This document shows, one piece after another, positions 1 through 6,942 of a stretch of 13,304 nucleotides of DNA; position 1 is the first letter of the stretch; each line of letters opens with the position of its first letter. The position numbers and the translations under genes were made by a program. Below the pieces are notes generated by a model. That model worked only from the letters and a program-made list of their open reading frames with translations. It was not told the origin of the DNA and made no database searches. The stretch comes from Methanoregulaceae archaeon (GTDB lineage: Archaea > Halobacteriota > Methanomicrobia > Methanomicrobiales > Methanospirillaceae): the NCBI GenBank assembly GCA_025453715.1, contig JALOPT010000065.1, forward strand, positions 1 to 13,304. Direction: 5' to 3'.

Positions 1-1538
1 CGTTTGCGCCCGGTGATGTCCTGGCCTGCTGCGTAGAAACGGACGAGTCTTCCCTCATTTTCATCCCATTCCGGCTGGGTCCTGTGGTTAATCCAATGGA
101 TTTTACCATTTCTGCTTATTATCCGGAGTTCACTAACGTGGCTCTCATTTGCAAATAATTTCCGGCGCTGCTCATCCATAATTTCCCGGTCTTCCGGGTG
201 AATAAACGAGCTCCATCCCCCTGCCTCGAGAAGTTCTTCCCTGGAAATTCCAAGAATATGCCGGAACGCCCCGGTGGCCCATTCGGGAATAAATTTCCCC
301 GATGGGTCAACCCTCATCGCGTAGGCATAATCTGATATCAGGTCGGAAATCATCTTATAGCGTTCTTCACTTACCCTGAGCTCTGACTCGACCTCACTCT
401 GCTTTTTAATTGTCCCTTTAAGCGTGTAGACCATTGTGTTGATGCTATGTTCAAGCCTCTGGAACTCTATCCCGCCGGAAGAGTGGATCTTGTGATCAAG
501 TTCACCCTGTGAAATTCTGTCAACATCATCAACAATTCCCTTTATCGGCCTGCTAAGATATACTGAAATCAGGAACGCAGCACCGAAAGCGATCGCGAGT
601 GCGATGATGGCAATTAACATCCTCGTCCGGATTAGGTGGGTTAAGAGGTCCTGAATCACCTGCATATTATACGTTAATTCAACAACAAGACTTGTGTCAG
701 ACCCGTAATCCGGATCTTTCAGGTCGATAAAAAGATATTTGATTGTATGCCCGGTCGAAGAGTTGGTACTTTTGATATCTTTCTGATTCTGGATGATCTT
801 CTGGATAAACAGGACCTCTTCGGGGTCAGGTAAACTCGTGTAATTTCCTATCGGCTGTCCTTTTGAATTGAAGATCCTGATTTTTTCAATATACGGGTTG
901 TTTTGGGCAATCCGGTTAATAACATCCCTGTATTGAAGGCTGCCGCGTTCCTTTATAAGTTCTTCCCCGGTTAATCCCAGTTCCAGGATATAACGGTGGT
1001 CAGGTGTCGGCAGGTATGCAAATTTTCTTAATTTTCCGGTTGCGGTTTCACGTACCACCCGGTCAGGAAAGAAACCCTCTGAAAGTCGGATCCTCGTTAA
1101 ATAATCATAAAAGTATGGAGTTGTCCTGAAATCAAGGCCGATTTCAGGTTTATATGTTGAATACTGGATGACACCCGACTCGTTGATGATGTAAAGGTCA
1201 AAGTTTTCACCTATCTCCTGCCTGACCTTTTCGAGGTCCATTTTTTCAGGGTCCATTCCCGATCGGTTGTATTCCTCCAGGAAGACCTTGAAATTTTCCT
1301 TCATCTGGCGGTTCAGGGTATTATCATAGAGTTTGAATCCTGAGTCGACAAGATACAGGGACTCTTTAAGGTCAGCTTCGGTCTGGGACTGGATAATATC
1401 CGAATTTCGTTCGAATGCGGTCTGTTCATTGATATAATCAATAGCAGTGATCCCAGCCACGATACTGATAATGAGGATAAAAACGGCAATCTGGAGGTAT
1501 CTGGAGAATGACAATTTTTTAAAGAAATCACGAATCAT
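1..1538 (-). CDS. Membrane sensor protein with HAMP and PAS domains, probably a histidine kinase (partial, cut at window edge)
   Basis: The readable part is 512 codons and runs off the window start, so the C-terminal output domain is missing. In order: a basic N-terminus and a first membrane segment (about residues 15-33), a large extracytoplasmic sensor region (about 35-305) that resembles double-Cache sensors in layout, a second membrane segment (about 307-328), a HAMP linker starting at the SRPIKGIVDD stretch (about 329-380), a short coiled coil, and a PAS domain with PAC-like end (about 390-510, including FIHPEDRE and GQDITGRK). The start at 1538 is chosen because a purine-rich GAGGGGG ribosome site lies six bases upstream; an in-frame ATG at 1553 overlaps that site and is less likely. 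Known relatives are histidine kinases or PAS-multidomain sensors of methanogens; a kinase domain is inferred, not seen. The ligand cannot be predicted. Confidence 0.85.
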   Translation of the reverse strand, partial: MIRDFFKKLSFSRYLQIAVFILIISIVAGITAIDYINEQTAFERNSDIIQSQTEADLKESLYLVDSGFKLYDNTLNRQMKENFKVFLEEYNRSGMDPEKMDLEKVRQEIGENFDLYIINESGVIQYSTYKPEIGLDFRTTPYFYDYLTRIRLSEGFFPDRVVRETATGKLRKFAYLPTPDHRYILELGLTGEELIKERGSLQYRDVINRIAQNNPYIEKIRIFNSKGQPIGNYTSLPDPEEVLFIQKIIQNQKDIKSTNSSTGHTIKYLFIDLKDPDYGSDTSLVVELTYNMQVIQDLLTHLIRTRMLIAIIALAIAFGAAFLISVYLSRPIKGIVDDVDRISQGELDHKIHSSGGIEFQRLEHSINTMVYTLKGTIKKQSEVESELRVSEERYKMISDLISDYAYAMRVDPSGKFIPEWATGAFRHILGISREELLEAGGWSSFIHPEDREIMDEQRRKLFANESHVSELRIISRNGKIHWINHRTQPEWDENEGRLVRFYAAGQDITGRK

Positions 1539-1580
1539 TGATGACCCCCTCATGGCCCCTGACATCCGGGATGTGATCGT

Positions 1581-1927
1581 TCACCGGTTTACTATTGGAT
1601 CTGTGGTGGCACCCCTCAAAATTTTTGTTATATCATTTTCTCTAAAAAAGGAACCAGGGAGTAAACCTCCGGAAACACCCGTTACACTTCCCCCGGAAAA
1701 CCAGGAATAAGATATCGAATTGCCTGCTGACGGGCTCCAACCCGGATCAGAGGGTTCTGCACCCGCGCAATACGTTACGGACCCCCCAGTGAAGCTTTCA
1801 TGAATGTTAACCCAGTTAATCCAAAACTCTGCCCACCATAACCAGGAGAACTTGTATTGAAGCTACCGCATCTGCAATCATCTGCGGTGCATGCAGCCAT
1901 CAGAAAGACACAGAAAATCATCGCCAT
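1581..1927 (-). pseudogene. Possible frameshifted small lipoprotein gene
   Basis: An ATG at 1927 opens a 50-residue frame ending at 1775. It begins MAMIFCVFLMAACTADDC, a hydrophobic stretch followed by a lipobox-like LMAAC, which suggests a secreted lipid-anchored protein. A second frame on the same strand is open from just below 1863 to a TGA at 1581-1583 and encodes about 90 residues rich in Gly, Ser, Trp and aromatic residues (for example SISYSWFSGGSVTGVSGG). One frameshift between 1775 and 1862 would join them into a protein of roughly 115 residues. A TATA-like GATTATATAG sits on the minus strand at 1971-1980, a sensible distance upstream. The signal peptide lacks a basic N-region after the ATG, although the in-frame bases just upstream encode NRFRAA, so the original start may be lost. 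No family is recognised. It could also be non-coding. Confidence 0.3.
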
Positions 1928-2201
1928 TGCAGCACGAAAACGGTTTTATGAAAATTTATAACCAAACGCACTATATAATCGAATATTCTTCTGCCCGTTA
2001 TAGATATTAAACCATATACATCTCTGAATACCCCGGAAAATCAAATATAACGCAGGGAACGCTGATTTTTAAAGCTAATTCTGGGAGGACTGAATGGCTG
2101 GATGAATTGCAGGGCAAGAAGAATCTCAAGATTTTACCGGATTTTACTAATTAATACAATAATTTTCCGTTTTTTTAAATAAAACCGGATGAAAACAAGA
2201 T
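1928..2201. other. Intergenic stretch without a convincing gene
   Basis: AT-rich spacer. Apart from the TATA-like element at 1971-1980 (minus strand) that could serve the possible lipoprotein gene, I see only stops in all frames and A/T runs. A GGGAGG motif at about 2082 precedes an ATG that stops after three codons. Confidence 0.5.
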
Positions 2202-2238
2202 TTTTATCAGACCCATGTCGTACATGTGTCAGATAAAA
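2202..2238. repeat. 17-bp imperfect inverted repeat with 3-base loop
   Basis: The left arm 2202-2218 and right arm 2222-2238 pair at 15 of 17 positions around the loop CGT (2219-2221). The outer ends are TTTTATC and GATAAAA, the inner ends CATGT and ACATG. It lies about 38 bases beyond the candidate RNA at 2276-2390 in the minus-strand direction. It could be the transcript's 3' hairpin, a processing signal or a dimeric regulator site; the sequence alone does not decide. Confidence 0.6.
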
Positions 2239-2275
2239 TGCGATACCTTTTTATCAAGAATGTAATATGACAATT

Positions 2276-2390
2276 AGGTGTACCGATCAACCGCCCCCGC
2301 AATAGGTTGCCTGTGATATCGTCTCTATTGATGCCACCTTGATCTTAAGGCGATATTCAGGCAGGCGTCGCCTGCGGAACCGGTGCACCT
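2276..2390 (-). ncRNA. Candidate structured small RNA with four-helix junction (unrecognised family)
   Basis: Read on the minus strand, the two ends pair: bases 2390-2381 (AGGTGCACCG) match 2285-2276 (CGGTACACCT) at 9 of 10 positions. Inside lie three further helices: a 6-bp hairpin with loop GAC (2375-2370 with 2366-2361), a two-part stem (2356-2351 with 2321-2316, enclosing CCTT/AAGG at 2350-2347 and 2340-2337), and a 5-bp stem (2309-2305 with 2292-2288). Together they make a cloverleaf-like four-way junction. A TATA box TTTATATA (2421-2414, minus) lies at the right distance to start transcription at about 2390, exactly at the closing stem. I do not recognise it as tRNA, SRP RNA, RNase P RNA or any riboswitch I know. 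Folding was done by eye; no expression evidence. Confidence 0.45.
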
Positions 2391-2413
2391 TAGTTTTTTG
2401 TTAAATCTCCTTG

Positions 2414-2421
2414 TATATAAA
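2414..2421 (-). promoter_or_regulatory. TATA box of the candidate small RNA
   Basis: The minus strand reads TTTATATA here, a close match to the archaeal TATA consensus. The expected start point some 24-27 bases downstream falls at about 2390, the first base of the closing helix of the candidate RNA. Confidence 0.5.
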
Positions 2422-2430
2422 TTATATAGG

Positions 2431-2751
2431 TCATGGAGGTATAATATAGTCCGCATTTTCGATTTCATATGTGGTCTTACCTCTATTTTCGAAAATAATC
2501 CCAACAAAGATAGGAAAGGGATATAGGCTGAATATGGCGTTATTTTCTAAATTAATTGGATAATAGAGCCAAAATTCAGAGTTCGTGCGTTCTGCAATGG
2601 TTGTGGATGATATCCGTTCATATCTGTCCTCCTGGCTAAAATCCGGGGGGAGCGCATCAGTAAACGGGAAAAGTCGGTCGTTAACAGCCCACCCGCCGCA
2701 GTCTGTGAAGCATAAGCCGATCCAGGGATCACTGATAAACGGGAATCTGAA
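2431..2751 (-). pseudogene. C-terminal remnant of an unrecognised protein gene beside tRNA-Val
   Basis: Immediately downstream of tRNA-Val on the minus strand one frame stays open for about 106 codons to a TGA at 2431-2433. Its product looks protein-like, with many aromatic and acidic residues (for example SEFWLYYPINLENN and IFENRGKTTYEIENADYIIP). There is no ATG, GTG or TTG start in this frame outside the tRNA; the only Met in frame lies within the tRNA gene itself. The simplest reading is a 3' gene fragment whose 5' part has been replaced by sequence up to the tRNA, as happens after recombination or element loss at tRNA 3' ends. No family recognised. It may instead be a chance open frame, because other frames here are also open. 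Confidence 0.3.
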
Positions 2752-2753
2752 AA

Positions 2754-2827
2754 TGGGCTCGAGGAGATTCGAACTCCTGACCTCCGCCATGTCAAGGCGA
2801 CGTCATAGCCAGCTAGACCACGAGCCC
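2754..2827 (-). tRNA. tRNA-Val (anticodon GAC)
   Basis: The 74-base minus-strand segment folds as a full cloverleaf: acceptor GGGCTCG/CGAGCCC, D arm with GG in the loop, anticodon stem TCGCC/GGCGG with loop TTGACAT giving anticodon GAC (reads GUC and GUU, valine), variable loop AGGTC, T arm AGGAG-TTCGAAT-CTCCT, discriminator A. The 3' CCA is not encoded. A four-T run follows directly. It stands alone, about 160 bases downstream of serA on the same strand; an AT-rich element around 2868-2879 could be its promoter. Confidence 0.95.
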
Positions 2828-2979
2828 ACAAAAATGGGCAAATGCTTCTTTAATTTGGATCATCCTAATATTAAAAAATTGGCTTTTTATTGAAATGTAT
2901 AACCCCTGTGACCGGACCCCTTATGCATCCCTTAATCGGCAGATATTCAGATAAAACTCGTTAATTGCCGTTGTAATGG

Positions 2980-2985
2980 AAAAAA
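2980..2985 (-). terminator. T-run terminator after serA
   Basis: On the minus strand six T residues follow the serA stop codon within three bases, in an AT-rich setting, typical of archaeal intrinsic termination. Confidence 0.5.
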
Positions 2986-2987
2986 TA

Positions 2988-4607
2988 TTATATCCAGTTA
3001 TCTGATAACTTCGCAAAGTGACCGGTAAATATCCCGACCTTCGCACGTATCTCATCCATAATTTCAGGAGGTACCTCGCTGTCCACATTCAAAACCATGA
3101 TGGCCTCCTGCCCGGGGTTTATTCGTCCCACCTGCATACCGGCAATGTTGATATTCGCCTGCCCCAGGATGGTTGATGCCCTTCCTATGACCCCTGGCTT
3201 ATCGAGATGGCGCGACACGATGACATATCCTTCGGGGATCATATCCATGGTGTAACCCCCAATCGCCACAATCCTGCTCCGGCCTTTGAAGAACACTGTA
3301 CCACTGACGGATTCTTCACCCTTATCTGTCAGGACACGAATTGTAATCAGGTTCTTAAATCCCTGTGCATCTGCGGTGATCGTCTCGCTTACTTTTATAC
3401 CCCGTTCACTGGCAATAAATTCGGCATTGACGATATTGACCGGGACCTGCAGGATCGGGTCAAGCAGTCCCTTGAGGGCAACCCTCGTGATAAATTTTGT
3501 ATTGTAGGTGCCCTGCGAGAGCTCTCCTCCGTAAATAATCTCAACCTTCTCGACCCTTCCTTCGACAAGCTGGATCAGGAACCTGCCAATTCTCTCGGCA
3601 AGACGGGCAAACGGCTCAACAACGTCCTGCTGGTCAGCAGGCACGAGGGGAGCATTGACAACGTACTTGGCGGAACCTCCTTCAAGGACAGATATACATT
3701 GTTTCGCGATGGACACTGCAACGTTAGTCTGTGCTTCAACCGTGCTCGCTCCAAGGTGTGGCGTGACAATTACCTGCTCGAGATCAAGCAGGGGAGATTG
3801 AAGGGGGGGCTCCTCTTCAAACACATCAAGAGCTGCACCCGCGACCTTTCCTGACTTGATCGCATCATAGAGGGCTTTTTCATCAATAATCCCACCACGG
3901 GCACAATTAATGATTCTTACGCCGTCCTTCATGGTGGAGATACTCTTTGCATTGATAAGGTGTTTGGTTTCCTTTATCAGGGGAGTATGGACGGTGATCA
4001 CATCCGATACCCGGAAGAGTTCTTCAACAGACATCGAGTCAACACCAAACTGGGCAGCTTTCTCTTTGCCGATAAAAGGGTCGTAACCAACAATATGCAT
4101 ACCAAGTGCGGTTGCCCTTTTAGAGACTTCACGGCCGATCCTGCCAAGCCCCAGGATCCCCAGGGTCTTTTCATTCAGTTCGACACCCATGAATTTTGAG
4201 CGTTTCCATTCCTTATTCTTCAACGAAGCGGTTGCCTGGGGAATATTTCTTGCAAGGGACAGCATCATGGCCATGGTGTGTTCTGTTGCTGCCAGTGTAT
4301 TACCTTCGGGGGCGTTTGCAACAATAATGCCCTTCCGGGTAGCAGCGTCCATATCAATATTGTCTACACCGGCTCCAGCACGTCCGATAAACCTCAGGTT
4401 TGTCCCGGCTTCGATAACGTTGGCCGTGACCTCAGTCCCGCTTCTGACGAGAAGGGCATCATAGTTCCCGATAATTGAAATCAGCTGATCCTCTTTCAGA
4501 TCGGTCTTTTCATCCACCTCAAACTGTGTTCTGAGTATGGAGAGACCCTCTTCTGCAAGGGGATCGCTGACGAGTACTCTATAGCTCAAATTTAAAACCC
4601 ATATCAT
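2988..4607 (-). CDS. serA: D-3-phosphoglycerate dehydrogenase
   Basis: Catalyses NAD-dependent oxidation of 3-phosphoglycerate to 3-phosphohydroxypyruvate, the first step of serine synthesis; cytoplasmic. The 539-residue product is the long form with four parts: substrate-binding halves (about 8-105 and 290-320), the Rossmann NAD domain (about 106-288) with GLGRIG at 153-158, an allosteric substrate-binding region (about 325-455) and a C-terminal ACT domain (about 462-535), which in this family usually binds serine for feedback control. The catalytic triad is visible as Arg237 (NCARGG), Glu266 (VFEEEP) and His284 (PHLGAS). The ATG at 4607 has a GGTG ribosome site five bases upstream; a TTG at 4589 would give the more usual SYRVLVSDPLAEEG N-terminus and 533 residues, so the true start is uncertain. 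It diverges from the ppsA operon and ends before tRNA-Val. Confidence 0.96.
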   Translation of the reverse strand: MIWVLNLSYRVLVSDPLAEEGLSILRTQFEVDEKTDLKEDQLISIIGNYDALLVRSGTEVTANVIEAGTNLRFIGRAGAGVDNIDMDAATRKGIIVANAPEGNTLAATEHTMAMMLSLARNIPQATASLKNKEWKRSKFMGVELNEKTLGILGLGRIGREVSKRATALGMHIVGYDPFIGKEKAAQFGVDSMSVEELFRVSDVITVHTPLIKETKHLINAKSISTMKDGVRIINCARGGIIDEKALYDAIKSGKVAGAALDVFEEEPPLQSPLLDLEQVIVTPHLGASTVEAQTNVAVSIAKQCISVLEGGSAKYVVNAPLVPADQQDVVEPFARLAERIGRFLIQLVEGRVEKVEIIYGGELSQGTYNTKFITRVALKGLLDPILQVPVNIVNAEFIASERGIKVSETITADAQGFKNLITIRVLTDKGEESVSGTVFFKGRSRIVAIGGYTMDMIPEGYVIVSRHLDKPGVIGRASTILGQANINIAGMQVGRINPGQEAIMVLNVDSEVPPEIMDEIRAKVGIFTGHFAKLSDNWI

Positions 4608-4640
4608 ATCAGCACCGTACTATTCAATGGTTTTCTAAAT

Positions 4641-4670
4641 CCGGGCCAGAGTAACACAAGAATAGCCCGG
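4641..4670. repeat. Inverted repeat in the serA-ppsA divergent promoter region
   Basis: CCGGGC (4641-4646) and GCCCGG (4665-4670) are exact inverted copies separated by 18 bases, in the 132-bp gap between the two divergent genes. A third CCCGGG occurs at 4678-4683. This could be an operator shared by serA and the ppsA operon, or a leader hairpin; the arms are short and GC-rich, so chance is possible. Confidence 0.3.
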
Positions 4671-4739
4671 AAAATTCCCGGGTAATTCAGGATGCACAAT
4701 TATTTACTGGAGAAACAACGAGACTATAGTGGTGCGTGC

Positions 4740-5558
4740 ATGAAGGAATTGCCGGATATTCTATGGCTTGAAGAGATCAGGAAGGAGGATATTGCCGCTG
4801 TTGGCGGTAAAGGGGCCTCACTCGGAGAGATGGCCGTAATCGGACTGCCAGTCCCGCGGGCGTTCGTGGTAACGAGCCAGGCCTTCCGCAGGTTCCTGGT
4901 TGAGACAGGACTTGAAAAAACAATTTTTAAGAATTTCGAGGACCTTGATGTCGAAAATAATGCAGCTCTTGAAAAGGCTGCAGAAAAGGCAAAAGAAGAA
5001 GTGCTCAGGGCATCAATGCCCCAGTCGCTGGTCCAGCACATCATTGAGGCATACCAGAAGATGGATGCAGGTGAAATGATAGTTGCCGTCCGGTCAAGTG
5101 CCACGGCAGAAGACCTGCCTGATGCCAGTTTTGCCGGGCAGCAGGAGACCTACCTGAATATCAAGGGAAACCAGAACCTCCTCAAGGCAATCCAGATGTG
5201 CTGGGCTTCGCTCTACGGGGCAAGGGCAATTTATTACCGTGCGAAGCAGGGGTTCGATGATAATTCTGTAAATATTGCAGTCGTTGTACAGCAGCTCATT
5301 AATTCGGAGAAGGCGGGGGTAATGTTTACAACCCACCCGGTCACAGGAGAACCGCTGAGCATCATTGAAGGTTCATGGGGTCTTGGAGAGTCGGTCGTTT
5401 CGGGTTCCGTATCACCGGATAAGTACATATTCGACCAGCGTTCCGAGAAAGTGGTAGACCGCCTGATAGCGAATAAGAAGATCGAGATCATTGCCGAAGG
5501 GACACATGGTACCAGGGTAGTGCCCGTATCTCCCTTATGGCGTCCCGCAGGATATTGA
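4740..5558 (+). CDS. ppsA: PEP synthase N-terminal fragment (ATP-binding domain, truncated)
   Basis: As the sequence stands, this frame yields a 272-residue protein holding most of the PPDK_N nucleotide-binding domain but lacking its end (the DIEWA and QSRP segments that help bind Mg-ATP). The last dozen residues after VVPV come from out-of-frame reading. An upstream in-frame ATG at 4692 would add 16 residues with no family match. Alone it is unlikely to be active. Confidence 0.6.
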   Translation: MKELPDILWLEEIRKEDIAAVGGKGASLGEMAVIGLPVPRAFVVTSQAFRRFLVETGLEKTIFKNFEDLDVENNAALEKAAEKAKEEVLRASMPQSLVQHIIEAYQKMDAGEMIVAVRSSATAEDLPDASFAGQQETYLNIKGNQNLLKAIQMCWASLYGARAIYYRAKQGFDDNSVNIAVVVQQLINSEKAGVMFTTHPVTGEPLSIIEGSWGLGESVVSGSVSPDKYIFDQRSEKVVDRLIANKKIEIIAEGTHGTRVVPVSPLWRPAGY

Positions 5559-5769
5559 ATGGGCCATTGTCAGAAGTACTTTTTACACCCTGCAGTCCCG
5601 GCCTATTACCACGATAAAACCAAAGAGTTCTCCATCCGCCTCAGGCAGGACCGAATCGGGGAGCACCATAATTCTGAAGGGACAGGGGGCCTCGCCAGGG
5701 ATTGCTTCCGGTAAAGTAGTTATCGTACGCGACGCAAAGGATACAAGTGCAGTCCGGGAGGGGGATATC

Positions 5770-6942
5770 ATGGTCACAAAGATGACCAACCCGGACATGG
5801 TCCCGGCAATGAAAAAAGTTGCTGCCATTGTTACTGATGAAGGCGGAATGACTTGCCACGCGGCAATTGTAAGCAGGGAACTGGGTACACCTGCAATTGT
5901 CGGCACTAAAAACGGCTCCCTGACACTGAAGCCCGGACAAGTGGTCACCGTTGACGGAGAAAAAGGGTTTGTATACGAAGGTGCAGTCGTATCCCAGCAA
6001 CAGCCACAGGTACAGGCCCCGGCCGTTGCCGCCCAGGCACAGATTATCACTGCAACTTCAGTAAAAGTGAATGTCTCTATTCCCGAAGCTGCTGCCCGTG
6101 CGGCTGCCACTGGTGCAGACGGGGTAGGGTTACTCAGGATCGAGCACCTGATCCTTGGCCTGAACAAGACACCAGGATGGTTCATCGACAATCATAAAGA
6201 AGAAGAATTTGTTAAAGAACTCTATGCCGGTATAAAAATTGTCCTTGATGCATTTTACGGGAAACCTGTCTGGGTAAGGACACTTGATGCCCCTACAGAT
6301 GAGTTCAGGAACATGGCTGGTGGCGAGAATGAACCGGTCGAACACAACCCGATGCTGGGATGGAGAGGTATCAGGCGTGATCTCCAGAGTAAAGACCAGT
6401 TCAGGCTGCAGGTCGAGGCCTTTAAACGACTCTGGGAACAGGGTTACAGTAACCTGGGAGTAATGTTCCCGATGGTCTCTCATCCCGACCAGTTTACCCA
6501 GGCAAAATCAATGATGAGAGAGTGGGGGGTCGATGTTGACCATGTCACCCTGGGGATCATGATCGAGATCCCGGGCAGTGCAATCCTCATTGAAGAGTTT
6601 ATTGAGGCAGGAATCAACTTTGCATCCTTCGGTACCAATGACCTTGTCCAGTACACCCTTGCGATCGATCGGAATAATGAGAACGTTGCGTGGATGTATG
6701 ACCCGAAACATCCCGCAGTACTCCGGCTCATCCATGACGCGATTGAAGTCTGCCGTGAATATGGCGTGGAATGTTCGATTTGCGGCCAGGCAGGTTCTGA
6801 ACCCCCGATGGTTCAATGGCTTGTAGAACATGGTATCAGCAGCGTATCCGCAAATATTGACGCTATTGCGAAAATCCGTGAAACGGTGGCACGTACAGAA
6901 AGGAAAATAATCCTCGAGAACGCGAGAAGCCGTAATGCATAA
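5770..6942 (+). CDS. ppsA: PEP synthase C-terminal fragment (phosphohistidine and TIM-barrel domains)
   Basis: If translated from the first ATG in the restored frame this gives 390 residues: the swivelling phosphohistidine domain (His30 in GGMTCHAA), a Gln/Pro/Ala-rich linker (about 76-92) and the PEP/pyruvate-binding barrel (about 100-380) with GIMIEIPGS, FGTNDLVQYTLAIDR and catalytic Cys338. The frame is open upstream of the ATG to about 5530, encoding the rest of the ATP-binding domain, so the ATG is internal to the original gene rather than a natural start. The fragment retains all catalytic residues for the PEP half-reaction. Confidence 0.6.
   Translation: MVTKMTNPDMVPAMKKVAAIVTDEGGMTCHAAIVSRELGTPAIVGTKNGSLTLKPGQVVTVDGEKGFVYEGAVVSQQQPQVQAPAVAAQAQIITATSVKVNVSIPEAAARAAATGADGVGLLRIEHLILGLNKTPGWFIDNHKEEEFVKELYAGIKIVLDAFYGKPVWVRTLDAPTDEFRNMAGGENEPVEHNPMLGWRGIRRDLQSKDQFRLQVEAFKRLWEQGYSNLGVMFPMVSHPDQFTQAKSMMREWGVDVDHVTLGIMIEIPGSAILIEEFIEAGINFASFGTNDLVQYTLAIDRNNENVAWMYDPKHPAVLRLIHDAIEVCREYGVECSICGQAGSEPPMVQWLVEHGISSVSANIDAIAKIRETVARTERKIILENARSRNA

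Larger units (their letters stand above)
4740..6942 (+). pseudogene. ppsA: Phosphoenolpyruvate synthase, disrupted by an internal deletion with frame change
   Basis: PEP synthase converts pyruvate, ATP and water to PEP, AMP and phosphate, feeding gluconeogenesis. The N-terminal ATP-binding part reads normally from 4740 (GGKGASLGEM, VRSSATAEDLPDASFAGQQE, GVMFTTHPVTG) to about 5528, then leaves frame and stops at 5556-5558. A different frame resumes from about 5536 with YGVPQDIEWAIV and LQSRPITTI, continuing through the phosphohistidine motif GGMTCHAAIVSRELG and the TIM barrel with catalytic Cys in CSICGQAGS. Family knowledge suggests some 30 residues are missing between VVPV and YGVPQDIEW; the frame change fits a deletion of length 2 modulo 3. 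Start 4740 (MKELPDILWL, GGTG eight bases upstream) is preferred to 4692. All other motifs are intact, so this is either a recent mutation or an assembly error. Its stop overlaps mfnA by 8 bases. Confidence 0.85.

Noticed and set aside
2094..2180. Strong GGGAGG site followed by ATG, and an overlapping 26-codon frame
   Set aside because: The first ATG stops after three codons and the second peptide has no protein-like character or conservation I can see.
2547..2893. Open frames on both strands across tRNA-Val
   Set aside because: They run through a clear tRNA cloverleaf and have no recognisable protein character; starts lie within the tRNA or its flank.
3207..3854. 215-codon plus-strand frame opposite serA
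   Set aside because: It lies antisense within serA, whose motifs are complete; codon content follows the complement of serA.
5583..6191. 202-codon minus-strand frame opposite ppsA
   Set aside because: Antisense shadow of the ppsA C-terminal part; composition is typical of a complementary frame.
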